64,000 nucleotides of DNA from an uncultured Sphingomonadaceae bacterium (GCA_947493215.1 CANLQE010000003.1:248001-312000), one strand, 5' to 3'. Numbered from the stretch's first letter, positions 1 through 8,342 are shown. Notes: a model not told the origin generated them from the letters alone. A program made the numbers and translations.

Positions 1-1168
1 GTTCGGGAATATGACTGTCCGCAGGCATGAAATGCTGAACCTGGGTCCGCCCCAGCCGGACACTGAGCTGACTGACCAATGCGGCCTGATCCCCTTGTTT
101 GTCTTGGCCGCCTTCCAGTCGATATTGCTCCATTTCCAAACTGTCGGTGGCGACAATAGACAGCCGGATCAGGTCATAACCAAAGCCGGGATTCAGCGGA
201 TCGTTCAGCGCGTCTATCCGTTCCCTTAGCAGGCGTTTGAACAAAGCGGCATCGCGGGTTGCGGGTGCAGTCTCAATGGCGAGGCGCGCTACGTCACCGT
301 CACAGCGGAATAATATCATGCGGATCATCCGTGCGCCTTGGCCGCGTTCTTCAAGCTGCCGGGCCGCTTCGATAAAGAGTTCCTCCAGACAGCTTATGGC
401 AAAATCAATATGGGTGAGTGGTTCGGCAAAACGGCGTTCAGTGGTGACATTGGCGAGCTTGCGGATCGGATCTATTGGGCGGTCTTCAATCCCCATGATC
501 CGGTCGAGCCGAACCGCCAGTAAAGACCCAAAACGCGCGACCAAGGCGGCGCGCGGCCGCTCTGCCAGATCACCAATATGATAAAGCCCGGCGCGTTCGA
601 GCGCGCGGTGGGTATTGTCATTCATGGCAAGGGCAGAGACAGGCAATTGCGCCTCAGCGCCTTCCCGCAAGCCATGATGGGCGAGCGCTAGCGCTGCATC
701 GGGTGTTCCGGCCAAAGCCCATGACAGGCTGTACCCAGCTTGATCGAACCGGTCTTCGGCATCTTCGACCAGTGCGTTTTCCGAAGCGAAGAAATGGGTA
801 CAGCCGCTAATGTTGAGTAACAACGTGCGCGGCGGGCTGACCGATACCATCGGAGTATAGCGCAAACAGGCATCGGCAAGCTGCTCAAGCAAAGCGGCAT
901 CCGCCAGCACGTCATGATCAAAAGCTTTCAGGTCAGGCACGCGTGCCCGCGCATCGGCGAGCTTCATGCCGGGAGCAAGGCCCAGATATGCAGCCTCCCG
1001 ATCCACAGCCATCAACACCATCGCGCCCTTCACTTTTTCGATCAGGGCAAAGGGGGTGGTCAGGGCAGCGTTAAGCGCGCGCGCGTATTTTTTCGTGATC
1101 CGTTCTGATTCCAGATACGGCAGGAACAGCGCTAATATCCGGCGCTTCCTGAAAACTTCTTGTTTCAC
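1..1168 (-). CDS. imuB: ImuB-like Y-family DNA polymerase subunit (partial, runs off left edge)
   Basis: Catalytically weak Y-family polymerase homologue of the ImuA-ImuB-DnaE2 translesion mutasome, acting at stalled forks during the SOS response. The minus-strand frame from a GTG at 1168 reads VKQEVFRKRRILALFLPYLE, matching the usual RRxLALFLPxLxxER opening of ImuB. It stays open to base 1, about 389 codons, with the palm and little-finger regions visible. It overlaps the end of imuA by about 98 bases, as is typical of this cassette. Family length is near 500 residues, so the C-terminus and probably dnaE2 lie beyond the left edge. The GTG start is inferred because no ATG sits at the conserved N-terminus. 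Confidence 0.9.
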   Translation of the reverse strand, partial: MKQEVFRKRRILALFLPYLESERITKKYARALNAALTTPFALIEKVKGAMVLMAVDREAAYLGLAPGMKLADARARVPDLKAFDHDVLADAALLEQLADACLRYTPMVSVSPPRTLLLNISGCTHFFASENALVEDAEDRFDQAGYSLSWALAGTPDAALALAHHGLREGAEAQLPVSALAMNDNTHRALERAGLYHIGDLAERPRAALVARFGSLLAVRLDRIMGIEDRPIDPIRKLANVTTERRFAEPLTHIDFAISCLEELFIEAARQLEERGQGARMIRMILFRCDGDVARLAIETAPATRDAALFKRLLRERIDALNDPLNPGFGYDLIRLSIVATDSLEMEQYRLEGGQDKQGDQAALVSQLSVRLGRTQVQHFMPADSHIPE

Positions 1169-1901
1169 GGTTCCACTCCAAACGGACGTTTAAGCCATCC
1201 AACCCGCCGCGATGGCGCAGTAATGTAAGTTCAAAAACAGGATGGCCGACCGCATTGGCCGCCAGCGCTTTTGACGGCGCGGCTGCGACTTGCCAGCGGC
1301 TAAAGGCGGCGCTGGGCATCGGTGCGGCTTTGCTGCGCAGCATGAAGGTCGTTACGCCGGATTTCTTGGCAGACAGCGCCAAGCGCCGGGTCGCGGTCAG
1401 ATCCAGGCCTTTGGGGTTTTTACCCGCCAGTTCCACAATCACGGCCCCGATGGGTGCGCAACGCACCGCGTCTGCGGCGGCGCGCAGCACCGCGATGCTA
1501 TCGGCGGCATCAATATATAATATGTGATCGGGATTAATCCCTAATTCGACCAGACCGGGCGGGTAAAGCCGCCCCTGCCGCCGGGCTTCCCCACGGTCTC
1601 GTACCCATGTAATCGGTTGATCTGATGTCTCCGCCGCCATCCGCGCACGCGCTGCCAGAAGGAGGGTCAGGGCGGCGGCGTTGCTGCTATCATCCGGTTC
1701 GGCAGTATGAATTTCGTGAAGCTGCGCCAGTGGCAAGCCATGATTAGGCGTTTCTTTTGATAGGGCGATATCAAGGGACGCTGCCCCAAAAGTGAAATTG
1801 GGAACCGTGATATTGTCCAGCATCTGTGACTTATGCGCGCTAAACTTCTCTAATATATGCGAATCGACTATGTTCATGGTTTGTTCTAATTTATAGAACA
1901 T
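1071..1901 (-). CDS. imuA: ImuA family SOS mutagenesis protein
   Basis: RecA/SulA-like accessory protein of the ImuA-ImuB-DnaE2 error-prone polymerase complex. The 276-residue frame has the family pattern: an FTFGAASLDIAL stretch, a LAQLHEI motif and a central segment with ITWVRDRGEARRQGRLYPPGL. It lies directly upstream of and overlaps imuB. The start is uncertain. The first ATG (1901) and the second (1877) both fall in or beside a GTTC-N7-GTTC box, and an ATG at 1823 would begin just before the conserved part. Expression is expected to be LexA-repressed and induced by DNA damage (known for the family in alphaproteobacteria; inferred here from the box). Confidence 0.92.
   Translation of the reverse strand: MFYKLEQTMNIVDSHILEKFSAHKSQMLDNITVPNFTFGAASLDIALSKETPNHGLPLAQLHEIHTAEPDDSSNAAALTLLLAARARMAAETSDQPITWVRDRGEARRQGRLYPPGLVELGINPDHILYIDAADSIAVLRAAADAVRCAPIGAVIVELAGKNPKGLDLTATRRLALSAKKSGVTTFMLRSKAAPMPSAAFSRWQVAAAPSKALAANAVGHPVFELTLLRHRGGLDGLNVRLEWNRETRSFQEAPDISAVPAVSGIRTDHEKIRARA
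1872..1886 (-). promoter_or_regulatory. LexA-type SOS box at imuA
   Basis: The direct repeat GTTC-ATGGTTT-GTTC fits the alphaproteobacterial LexA operator GTTC-N7-GTTC. It overlaps the ATG at 1877 of imuA. A further GAAC at 1896-1899 makes an overlapping inverted pair with the second GTTC. The position over the 5' end of an imuA gene matches the known LexA control of this cassette. Confidence 0.75.
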
Positions 1902-2008
1902 TCAAAACGGGTCAAGGGGAACGGCGTTTCGGGGTCGTGATTTTACATTGCTGTATCCCGCCGCAATAGACTATGAAGCTCCTCAGGATAAAGGGATAAG
2001 GGACGGAT

Positions 2009-3013
2009 ATGGCGGACATTTTCATCAGCTATTCGAGAAATGACCGGGACCGCTGCACGGCCATTCGTGATCATCTTGAGGCGCTGAAAGTCAGCGTCTG
2101 GTTTGATGCGGGCATTGGTGCGGGTTCCTCCTTCGACCGTGAAATTGAGCGCGAGATAGAGGCTGCCAAGGCTTTGTTGGTGCTCTGGACCGAAGAGTCG
2201 GTCGAGTCTGACTGGGTTCGCAATGAAGCGCGGACGGGTAAGGAACGCAGCGGATTAATCGCCGTACAGCTGCGCGAATGTCAGCTGCCGCTTGAATTTC
2301 GGTCGGTGCAGGCGGAAATATTGGAAGAAGGTGCTGAGGGAACGGACAATCTCGTCTGGCTGAATATTCTCAATCGTATTGGCGAGCTTTTGGATCGCCC
2401 CGGCCTTGCCGAATATGCACGGCTTCGGGAAAAGGGCAGCACGGATGACTGGAAGGCATGGCTGAGCCGCTATGCCGCCGATCCGCTGGCCCCTAGTGTG
2501 ATCGACCGGATCATCGAAAGCGCAACCCCGGATACCAGCCAGCAATTGGCCGCCGAACGCGCCAAGCGCGCAGCCATGGAAGCCGAGCTTGGCGAGCTGA
2601 CCGCTGCGTCAAAAGCGCAAGCGGGAGAAGTTGCCAGCAATGCGCGGGAATTGGTACGCCTGCGTCGCGAAATGGATCAGGCGCAATCCGGCCAGAAAGA
2701 AGCAGAGGCCGAACTGGAACGCTTTCGCGAGGCGTCAGGCGGGAAATCCGGTGCCGATAATGGCGGGCTGGCCGGGCTCGGAATTGTGCTGGAGGATAAG
2801 GTTGCGATATACATCACCTTGCTCTTGTGGGTGGTCGCAGTCCAATTTGTTTGGGAACCGCTCAGCCAGTTGATCAAGGGCTATGGCGGCTTGGGTGACG
2901 TGTTCTGGATTGCCTTTGGCGTCGTGGCATTGGCCTTGCCAGCCGGTCTGATGACGATGAAAATTCTTCGGAAACGCAAAGCCATGGCTAATGCAGAATT
3001 TGACGCGTCCTAA
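2009..3013 (+). CDS. TIR-domain protein with coiled coil and C-terminal membrane anchor
   Basis: A 334-residue protein. Residues 1-130 form a TIR domain: MADIFISYSR opening, DxGIGAGSSF loop, and W69-VRN-E73, where the glutamate matches the catalytic residue of NAD-cleaving TIR enzymes. Residues about 175-240 are rich in Glu, Ala and Lys and should form a coiled coil. Two hydrophobic segments (about 263-283 and 295-318) anchor the C-terminus in the membrane. Bacterial TIR proteins act as NADases or signalling modules in anti-phage defence, but no recognised partner (Thoeris ThsA, Argonaute) is adjacent, so the role is open. The stop codon overlaps that of the convergent DsrE-like gene. Confidence 0.85.
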   Translation: MADIFISYSRNDRDRCTAIRDHLEALKVSVWFDAGIGAGSSFDREIEREIEAAKALLVLWTEESVESDWVRNEARTGKERSGLIAVQLRECQLPLEFRSVQAEILEEGAEGTDNLVWLNILNRIGELLDRPGLAEYARLREKGSTDDWKAWLSRYAADPLAPSVIDRIIESATPDTSQQLAAERAKRAAMEAELGELTAASKAQAGEVASNARELVRLRREMDQAQSGQKEAEAELERFREASGGKSGADNGGLAGLGIVLEDKVAIYITLLLWVVAVQFVWEPLSQLIKGYGGLGDVFWIAFGVVALALPAGLMTMKILRKRKAMANAEFDAS

Positions 3014-3555
3014 AATGGGTTCAGCGTATAACCCTGTTGCTGCAGCAGCGCATGGGCTGTCATCGCGGAAAGATCCATTTTTACGCCGGGCAACAAATCG
3101 GCGTTGGTGATTTTATGCGCCGCTGCGCTTTGGCCGCATAGACGAAATTCAACACCATGTTTTTGTAAGGTTGCAATAGCATCGGCACTGCCATTGGCGA
3201 CCCCATCGTTGCGCGCGCCATATAAAGATGGCTTAGTGAGATCGACCGAGGCGCCCCCGTGGACGACGATGGCCAGCTTGATATTTTCGGCAGGCACACC
3301 GGCTGCAGCATGCATGTTGATAAACCGTGCTGCGCTTTCAATCGTGCGGTTGAGCTTTCCTGCATCGGCTTTCTTGGCAAGATCAAAGGCAATCTTAAAC
3401 TCAGTTTCTTTGGCAAGCGGCGTGTCGGTTTGCACTGGTGCGGTTGGTCCGAAATCTTCAAAAACTGGTCCGGTCTTAAACCCTTCCAGCTGAGCCAGTG
3501 CAGGGTTTGTAAGCGCAAGCGCGCCAAAGAGCAGAGCGGCTTTTAGAATTTTCAT
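3010..3555 (-). CDS. Periplasmic DsrE/DsrF-like family protein
   Basis: A 181-residue exported protein. The chosen start, MKILKAALLF, gives a clean signal peptide ending ALA at about residue 21; an upstream ATG at 3627 would bury it. The mature part has the DsrE-like Rossmann-type fold pattern: an FKIAFDL strand, a VVHGGAS loop, and a CGQS motif with a conserved Cys at about 140. DsrE relatives handle sulfur or persulfide transfer, but for secreted single-domain members no substrate is established. Convergent with the TIR gene; their stop codons overlap by 3 bases. Confidence 0.8.
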   Translation of the reverse strand: MKILKAALLFGALALTNPALAQLEGFKTGPVFEDFGPTAPVQTDTPLAKETEFKIAFDLAKKADAGKLNRTIESAARFINMHAAAGVPAENIKLAIVVHGGASVDLTKPSLYGARNDGVANGSADAIATLQKHGVEFRLCGQSAAAHKITNADLLPGVKMDLSAMTAHALLQQQGYTLNPF

Positions 3556-3703
3556 ATAATGTCTCATCTTTGTTTCTGGTTGCATGGCTTGCAACTGCAA
3601 TATGTTCCTTATCAAGCGGCACAACATTGTGAAAGAGCGCTAATATCGCTACCAATGCATCATAGATTTGAACTCCGATCCACCTAAAAGGGGGCCATCG
3701 CCG

Positions 3704-5137
3704 ATGTTTGAGCAGTTTGATGCCATATTACTGGCACGCATACAATTTGCGTTTACGATAAGCTTTCATTTCATATTTCCAGCCTTCTCCATTGGTCTGG
3801 CCAGCTATCTGGCGGTACTCGAGGGCCTCTGGCTCAAAACCGGCAAGCAGATTTATATGGATCTGTTCAAATATTGGATAAAGATATTTGCAGTAACCTT
3901 CGCGATGGGCGTCGTCTCTGGCATTGTCATGTCCTATCAGTTCGGGACCAACTGGGCGGTCTTTTCCGACAAAGCGGGTCCTGTTATCGGGCCACTTATG
4001 GCTTATGAGGTGCTGACTGCCTTTTTCCTCGAGGCCGGTTTTCTGGGTGTAATGCTGTTCGGGATGAACAAAGTCGGCAAGAAGCTGCATTTCACCGCGA
4101 CCTTGATGGTGGCCATCGGCACGTTTATTTCTGCTTTCTGGATATTGAGCGTAAACAGCTGGATGCAGACGCCGACGGGCCATGAAATTGCTGCAAATGG
4201 TCAGTTTGTTCCCGGTGATAGTTGGTGGGACATTGTGTTCAACCCCAGCTTCCCGTACCGGCTGTTCCATACGTTGATGGCCACTTACCTGACGACCGCC
4301 TTTGTGGTTGGCGGTGTTGGTGCCTGGCATTTGCTGAAAGATAAGACCAACCTTCACGCTCGCAAAATGTTTTCGATGGCGATGTGGATGGCGGCGCTTG
4401 TGGCACCGGTGCAGATTTTTGCAGGCGACCTGCACGGGCTCAACACGCTGGAACATCAGCCCGCGAAAGTCATGGCCATGGAAGGCCATTATGACAGCCA
4501 TTCCGATGGCGCGCCGCTGATCCTGTTCGGCATTCCCAATAGCGACGAGAAGCGCGTCGACTATAAGATCGAAATTCCCAAGCTGTCGTCGTTGATCCTT
4601 AAGCATGATTTGAACGCGCCTCTAGACGGACTGGATACTATTCCCGATGCCGATGAGCCGCCAGTGGGCATGGTCTTCTGGTCGTTCCGGATCATGGTCG
4701 GTATCGGTTTTGCGATGCTCGGCATGGGATTGTGGAGCCTGTTCGCGCGGTCTCGAAAGAAGCTCTATGATTGGCGCTTATTGCACAAAGCCGCTCTGAT
4801 CATGGCGCCCTCTGGATTTGTTGCTGTCATTGCCGGGTGGATTACCACGGAAGTCGGGCGTCAGCCTTTTACGATCTATGGTTTGCTGCGCACGTCCGAG
4901 AGCGTTTCCCCGCTGGCTGCCCCTGCGGTGGCGGCATCGCTGATCGCGTTCATCATCGTCTATTTCTTCGTCTTTGGTGCTGGCACTTGGTATATCATGC
5001 GCTTGATGAGCAAGTCCCCGCATGTTGGGGAAAAAGGCGTCAAATCGACCGAAACCGGTCCGGTGCGGACCGCCGGTATCGCGCCGGGGCCTGCGCAAAA
5101 AGATGCGCTCTCCTTTGACCCGAAACAAGCGGGGTAG
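3704..5137 (+). CDS. cydA: Cytochrome bd-type quinol oxidase subunit I (CioA type)
   Basis: Haem-bearing subunit of the bd quinol:O2 oxidoreductase in the inner membrane. The start at 3704 follows an AAAAGGGGG ribosome site and gives 477 residues. Visible ligands and conserved acids are H22 and H189 (haem ligand positions), E102 and E110 (proton path), and the GMVFWSFRIMVG segment with the Met ligand. The periplasmic Q-loop after GDLHGLNTLEHQP is short compared with E. coli CydA (522 residues), placing it in the cyanide-insensitive CioA group. It forms an operon with cydB (5 bases downstream) and a DUF2474 gene. It likely serves low-oxygen or respiratory-stress conditions. Confidence 0.96.
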   Translation: MFEQFDAILLARIQFAFTISFHFIFPAFSIGLASYLAVLEGLWLKTGKQIYMDLFKYWIKIFAVTFAMGVVSGIVMSYQFGTNWAVFSDKAGPVIGPLMAYEVLTAFFLEAGFLGVMLFGMNKVGKKLHFTATLMVAIGTFISAFWILSVNSWMQTPTGHEIAANGQFVPGDSWWDIVFNPSFPYRLFHTLMATYLTTAFVVGGVGAWHLLKDKTNLHARKMFSMAMWMAALVAPVQIFAGDLHGLNTLEHQPAKVMAMEGHYDSHSDGAPLILFGIPNSDEKRVDYKIEIPKLSSLILKHDLNAPLDGLDTIPDADEPPVGMVFWSFRIMVGIGFAMLGMGLWSLFARSRKKLYDWRLLHKAALIMAPSGFVAVIAGWITTEVGRQPFTIYGLLRTSESVSPLAAPAVAASLIAFIIVYFFVFGAGTWYIMRLMSKSPHVGEKGVKSTETGPVRTAGIAPGPAQKDALSFDPKQAG

Positions 5138-5142
5138 ATGCT

Positions 5143-6138
5143 ATGGATTTAACCGTTATCTGGGCTTTCATTATCGCTTTCGCCGTCTTTGCCTATGTCG
5201 TGATGGACGGGTTTGATCTTGGCATCGGTATATTATTTCCAGCCTTTGAAGTGGGCGATGCGCGCGATCAGGCGATGAACAGCATCGCGCCGGTTTGGGA
5301 CGGGAATGAAACATGGCTGGTGCTTGGCGGTGGCGGATTGCTGGCGGCCTTTCCTCTGGCCTATGCGATCATATTGCCCGCGACCTATCCGCTGATCATC
5401 GTCATGTTGCTGGGCCTCGTTTTTCGGGGTGTCGCTTTTGAATTTCGCTGGCGTGATCCTGACCATCGCGCCTTTTGGGACTTTGCCTTTACCGGCGGTT
5501 CTATTGCGGCTGCCTTCTCGCAAGGCATGATCCTGGGCGCTTTGTTGCAAGGCGTCGAAGTGGCGGACCGCGCCTATGCGGGCAGCTGGTTTGACTGGTT
5601 CACGCCTTACACGTTGTTGACTGGCATCGGGACGGTTGCTGGCTATGCACTGCTCGGCGCGACTTGGCTGATCTGGAAAACCGAGGACAGCGCGCAGGAT
5701 ATGGCATATCGGCTGTCGAAACCGGCGGCAGTAGCAACATTGGCACTGATGGCAGCCGTCAGCCTCTACACACCGTTTCTCGATGGACAATATTGGACGC
5801 GCTGGTTTGAAATGCCGAACATCATATTTGCCGCGCAAGTGCCTTTGCTGGTCCTGATTCTGACATATTTCCTGTTTCGTGGTCTTTACAAGAAACAGGA
5901 AGCGGCCCCCTTCCTGATTTCGCTCGGGTTGTTTTTCCTTGGTATGGCGGGGCTAGGCATTTCGATGTTCCCCTATATCGTGCCAGATCAGATTACGATC
6001 TGGGATGCCGCTGTACCGGAAAGCAGTCAGATATTCATGCTGGTCGGGGTGGCCATCACGGTGCCATTGATCCTCATCTATACCGGATGGGCTTATTGGG
6101 TATTCCGCGGCAAGGTCGGCAGGGATGGCTACCACTAA
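5143..6138 (+). CDS. cydB: Cytochrome bd-type quinol oxidase subunit II
   Basis: A 331-residue polytopic membrane subunit that pairs with CydA. The N-terminus has the family signature VVMDGFDLGIGILFP followed by WDGNETWLVLGGGGL, and AFPLAYAIILPATY follows. It has eight or nine hydrophobic helices in all. The gene starts 5 bases after cydA and its TAA overlaps the ATG of the DUF2474 gene, so the three are translationally coupled. The length matches CioB proteins rather than the longer E. coli CydB. Confidence 0.96.
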   Translation: MDLTVIWAFIIAFAVFAYVVMDGFDLGIGILFPAFEVGDARDQAMNSIAPVWDGNETWLVLGGGGLLAAFPLAYAIILPATYPLIIVMLLGLVFRGVAFEFRWRDPDHRAFWDFAFTGGSIAAAFSQGMILGALLQGVEVADRAYAGSWFDWFTPYTLLTGIGTVAGYALLGATWLIWKTEDSAQDMAYRLSKPAAVATLALMAAVSLYTPFLDGQYWTRWFEMPNIIFAAQVPLLVLILTYFLFRGLYKKQEAAPFLISLGLFFLGMAGLGISMFPYIVPDQITIWDAAVPESSQIFMLVGVAITVPLILIYTGWAYWVFRGKVGRDGYH

Positions 6139-6272
6139 TGCCGCAATTCGAAGAACAATCAGCCGACGATGCACCCTTGTGGCAACGGCTGGCGTGGATG
6201 GCTGCGATCTGGGCCATGAGTATCACCGTCTTGGGTATCGTTGCTTATATTTTGCGGCTGTGGATCACTTAA
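6138..6272 (+). CDS. DUF2474 small membrane protein of the bd oxidase operon
   Basis: A 44-residue single-pass protein. It has a charged N-terminus (PQFEEQSADDAP), then WQRLAWMAAIWAMSI and a hydrophobic helix ending ILRLWIT. The ATG overlaps the cydB stop (TAATG), showing coupling. DUF2474 proteins occur next to CioAB-type oxidases and are thought to play the part CydX plays in E. coli, stabilising the complex; that role is inference here. It is too short for most gene callers. Confidence 0.85.
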   Translation: MPQFEEQSADDAPLWQRLAWMAAIWAMSITVLGIVAYILRLWIT

Positions 6273-6759
6273 GCGGAACCGAGTAAAATCGGCTTTCCAA
6301 ATCTAATGCCCATTTCCGTCTATATCGAGGGGGCTAGAAACCGAAAACCAGCGTCGCCCGCGTCAGCGTATCGGCATCGTTATTTGCGAAGCACTATCGA
6401 CAATCGCGTCCATAGACAGATCAGATTGCGCCGACGCGTTGACCGAGATGAAGCTTGTGCTCGCCGCGGACCATGTAACTAGGAATTTCATTTTTCAACT
6501 TTCGGTGCCTGCCACACAGGAAGGCGCAAGCGCGGCTGTATCTCGCTGGTTGGTTCTCATTTTCACCCGAAATATCGCGTTGTTTGCGAATTTTTACGGG
6601 AGAGGGTGCGGAGAGTATTTCGGGTTGATGCGAGGCGGTCTGGGGGATAGTTTTGGTATCCGCTATGGGCGCTAAAGCCGACACTTCGTCCAACGCAACA
6701 CCGTAGCGGCCAAAAAAGTTGTACAAACTATTCGGCCTAAATGTCGGAAACGCAAAAAC
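6273..6759. other. Gene-poor stretch between the bd operon and small-peptide genes
   Basis: About 490 bases with no credible gene. Short open frames exist on both strands (6439-6675 plus, 6421-6726 minus), but neither has a recognisable domain or a good ribosome site. It holds one degenerate type B palindromic repeat (6656-6685). At 6334-6393 (minus) a 19-codon frame ends LTRATLVFGF and looks like the end of an outer-membrane barrel protein. Confidence 0.5.
6656..6685. repeat. Degenerate type B palindromic repeat
   Basis: GTATCCGCTATGGGCGCTAA followed by AGCCGACACT. Arms TCCGCT and AGCcGA have one mismatch. It lies in the gene-poor stretch before the small-peptide genes and resembles 31635-31665. 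Confidence 0.5.
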
Positions 6760-6879
6760 TCAGGCGATGAACGAAGCTGCGCTGACCGCTGGACCTACGC
6801 TGGCACTTATCAAGATCACGGCTGCTGAAATGGCGGCGAATGCGCTTGCGATGCTAGACTGGATTTTGGATATAGACAT
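6760..6879 (-). CDS. 39-residue hydrophobic peptide, tandem copy 2
   Basis: The minus-strand frame starts at 6879 after an AAAAGGAAAC ribosome site. It has a short polar N-terminus (MSISKIQSS) and one long hydrophobic helix (SAFAAISAAVILISASVG), then PAVSAASFIA. It aligns without gaps to the 39-residue peptide encoded just upstream (6911-7030), sharing SAFAAI, SAV and AS..PAV. The helix could be a signal peptide or a single membrane span. No function is known. The pair is transcribed divergently from a LysR gene, which may control it. Confidence 0.65.
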   Translation of the reverse strand: MSISKIQSSIASAFAAISAAVILISASVGPAVSAASFIA

Positions 6880-6910
6880 GGCATGTTTCCTTTTAACTAT
6901 GGGATGAAAA

Positions 6911-7030
6911 TCAGAGGATTGCTGCTGCGCCTTTGACTGCCGGAGCGATGCTGGCACCAACAAATAGTACGGCCGAGCAAATTGCGGCAAAGGCAGAAAA
7001 GGCATTGGTTGGGATATTGTGAGTAAACAT
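6911..7030 (-). CDS. 39-residue hydrophobic peptide, tandem copy 1
   Basis: The minus-strand frame starts at 7030 with a GAAAGGAACT ribosome site. The N-terminus is MFTHNIPTNA, followed by the helix FSAFAAICSAVLFVGAS and the tail IAPAVKGAAAIL. It has exactly the same length as the neighbouring copy at 6760-6879 and the same spacing of SAFAAI, SAV and AS..PAV, so they are paralogues. The shared length, paired ribosome sites and retained pattern argue for real genes although each is shorter than usual calling limits. It lies 105 bases from the divergent LysR start. Role unknown. Confidence 0.68.
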   Translation of the reverse strand: MFTHNIPTNAFSAFAAICSAVLFVGASIAPAVKGAAAIL

Positions 7031-7113
7031 TGTTAGTTCCTTTCAATTCGTTTTGATGCCCTCCTTCTATCCAGTCATAATTGATTTGATAATTCCATAA
7101 ATGTGACTAAGAT

Positions 7114-7129
7114 CATCCATATTTGGATG
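7114..7129. promoter_or_regulatory. Inverted repeat just upstream of the LysR gene
   Basis: Perfect 6-base arms CATCCA and TGGATG are separated by TATT, ending 5 bases before the LysR ATG. It lies in the divergent promoter region shared with the small-peptide genes, where a LysR autoregulatory site would be expected. Function is inferred from position only. Confidence 0.4.
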
Positions 7130-7134
7130 GATAG

Positions 7135-8025
7135 ATGAAAAAAGATATTGATTGGAATCTCCTGCAATCGTTTATCGCAGTCAGTGAACACGGCTCCTTT
7201 TCTGCGGCGGCGCGGGCAACAAATGGGAGCCAGGCTACACTGAGCCGTCATATCTCAACGCTTGAGAAGCAGCTGGATACTCATCTGTTTGACCGGGCCA
7301 TCGGAGGTGCGGAGCTGACAACGCGCGGTATGGACGTGTTGCAGCGGGCCATGGACATGGCAGATGCAGCGGGCCGATTATCGCTCGATATAGATGGACA
7401 CGAAAGCGCCATTTCGGGGACCGTTCGCGTCACTGCGGCCACTATTGTCGCCACCTATATTTTGCCCAGGATTATTGCGGCCCTGCGGATTGAAGAGCCT
7501 GATATTGATATTGAACTGGTGGCTTCGAACAAAACAGAGAATCTTTTAAGGCGAGAGGCAGATATTGCGGTTAGAATGTACCGGCCCACTCAGGCCGATC
7601 TTTTTGCTCGTAAAGTCGGAGAGACAGGATTTGGGATATTTGCTGCTCATTCTTATCTGGAGCGGCACCCGGCTCCAAAAACAGCTAATGAAATCCTCAA
7701 CCATGATGTGATTGGATTTGATAAAAATGATCTTATTATAGACGGTCTATCACGATTTGGTCTCAACGTGGATCGTGATTTCTTTGCGTTTCGGTGTGAT
7801 GATTCCGCGGTGTGCTGGAATATGGTGGTTGAAGGCTATGGTATCGGCTTTACTCAGCTCGAAATTGGAGAGACCGAACCAAGGGTGTCGCGAATTGAAC
7901 TTCCAAGTACAATCGAACCACTACCGGTCTGGCTTGCCGCTCATTCGGAACTAAAAACCAACCCCCGAGTCAGAAGGGTGTTCGATTTTCTTGCAGAGAA
8001 ACTATCCAGCACCGCACGCTCATAA
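7135..8025 (+). CDS. LysR-family transcriptional regulator
   Basis: A 296-residue regulator. Residues 1-65 form the winged helix (DWNLLQSFIAVSEHGSFSAA, then SQATLSRHISTLE and DTHLFDR), and residues about 90-290 the periplasmic-binding-type effector domain. LysR proteins usually control a divergently transcribed neighbour, here the pair of 39-residue peptide genes 105 bases away. A short inverted repeat sits immediately before the start codon. The effector is unknown. Confidence 0.92.
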   Translation: MKKDIDWNLLQSFIAVSEHGSFSAAARATNGSQATLSRHISTLEKQLDTHLFDRAIGGAELTTRGMDVLQRAMDMADAAGRLSLDIDGHESAISGTVRVTAATIVATYILPRIIAALRIEEPDIDIELVASNKTENLLRREADIAVRMYRPTQADLFARKVGETGFGIFAAHSYLERHPAPKTANEILNHDVIGFDKNDLIIDGLSRFGLNVDRDFFAFRCDDSAVCWNMVVEGYGIGFTQLEIGETEPRVSRIELPSTIEPLPVWLAAHSELKTNPRVRRVFDFLAEKLSSTARS

Positions 8026-8054
8026 CTCGGCGAAGCCATTCCATTTGATTCAGC

Positions 8055-8119
8055 TAATGCCCGCTTTCGGGATAAAGCTATCACTACGCTGGCGGCCGCT
8101 TTGGGCGCAAAAGCCAACA
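8055..8119. repeat. Composite palindromic repeat, type A plus type B (degenerate)
   Basis: The left part (CCGCTTTCGGGATAAAGC) matches type A and the right part (CCGCTTTGGGCGCAAAAGCC) matches type B of the repeat family scattered through the window. Type A and type B occur in the same order and spacing as at 37120-37182. The gap 8026-8342 holds nothing else recognisable. Confidence 0.6.
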
Positions 8120-8342
8120 CCTGTGTAATCGTCAAACCGTGAGTTTGTACTGGGCCGCTCGCGCCATGCCACCGTCGATGTTACGAAAATTACCATCTGG
8201 CTTGGCCGATGAGTTCCGGACCTCAGGAGTTTCATCTTTTTATTCTTATCCTACCGCGCTACCTGAATCTCTGTATTGATATGCTAAAGCGCCATGGAAT
8301 AGAGAATGTGAAATGTCGCAATAAGGAGTCTAGTAAAAGATT

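Noticed and set aside
3627-3703. FNR/Anr-type site upstream of the bd oxidase genes
   Set aside because: No TTGAT-N4-ATCAA pattern with an acceptable match was seen in this gap.
3728-4606. Large minus-strand open frame (292 codons) inside cydA
   Set aside because: It is the complement of a strongly conserved cydA region, has no domain pattern and no plausible ribosome site.
6421-6726. 101-codon minus-strand frame in the gene-poor gap
   Set aside because: It runs through a palindromic repeat, shows no domain, and has no ribosome site.
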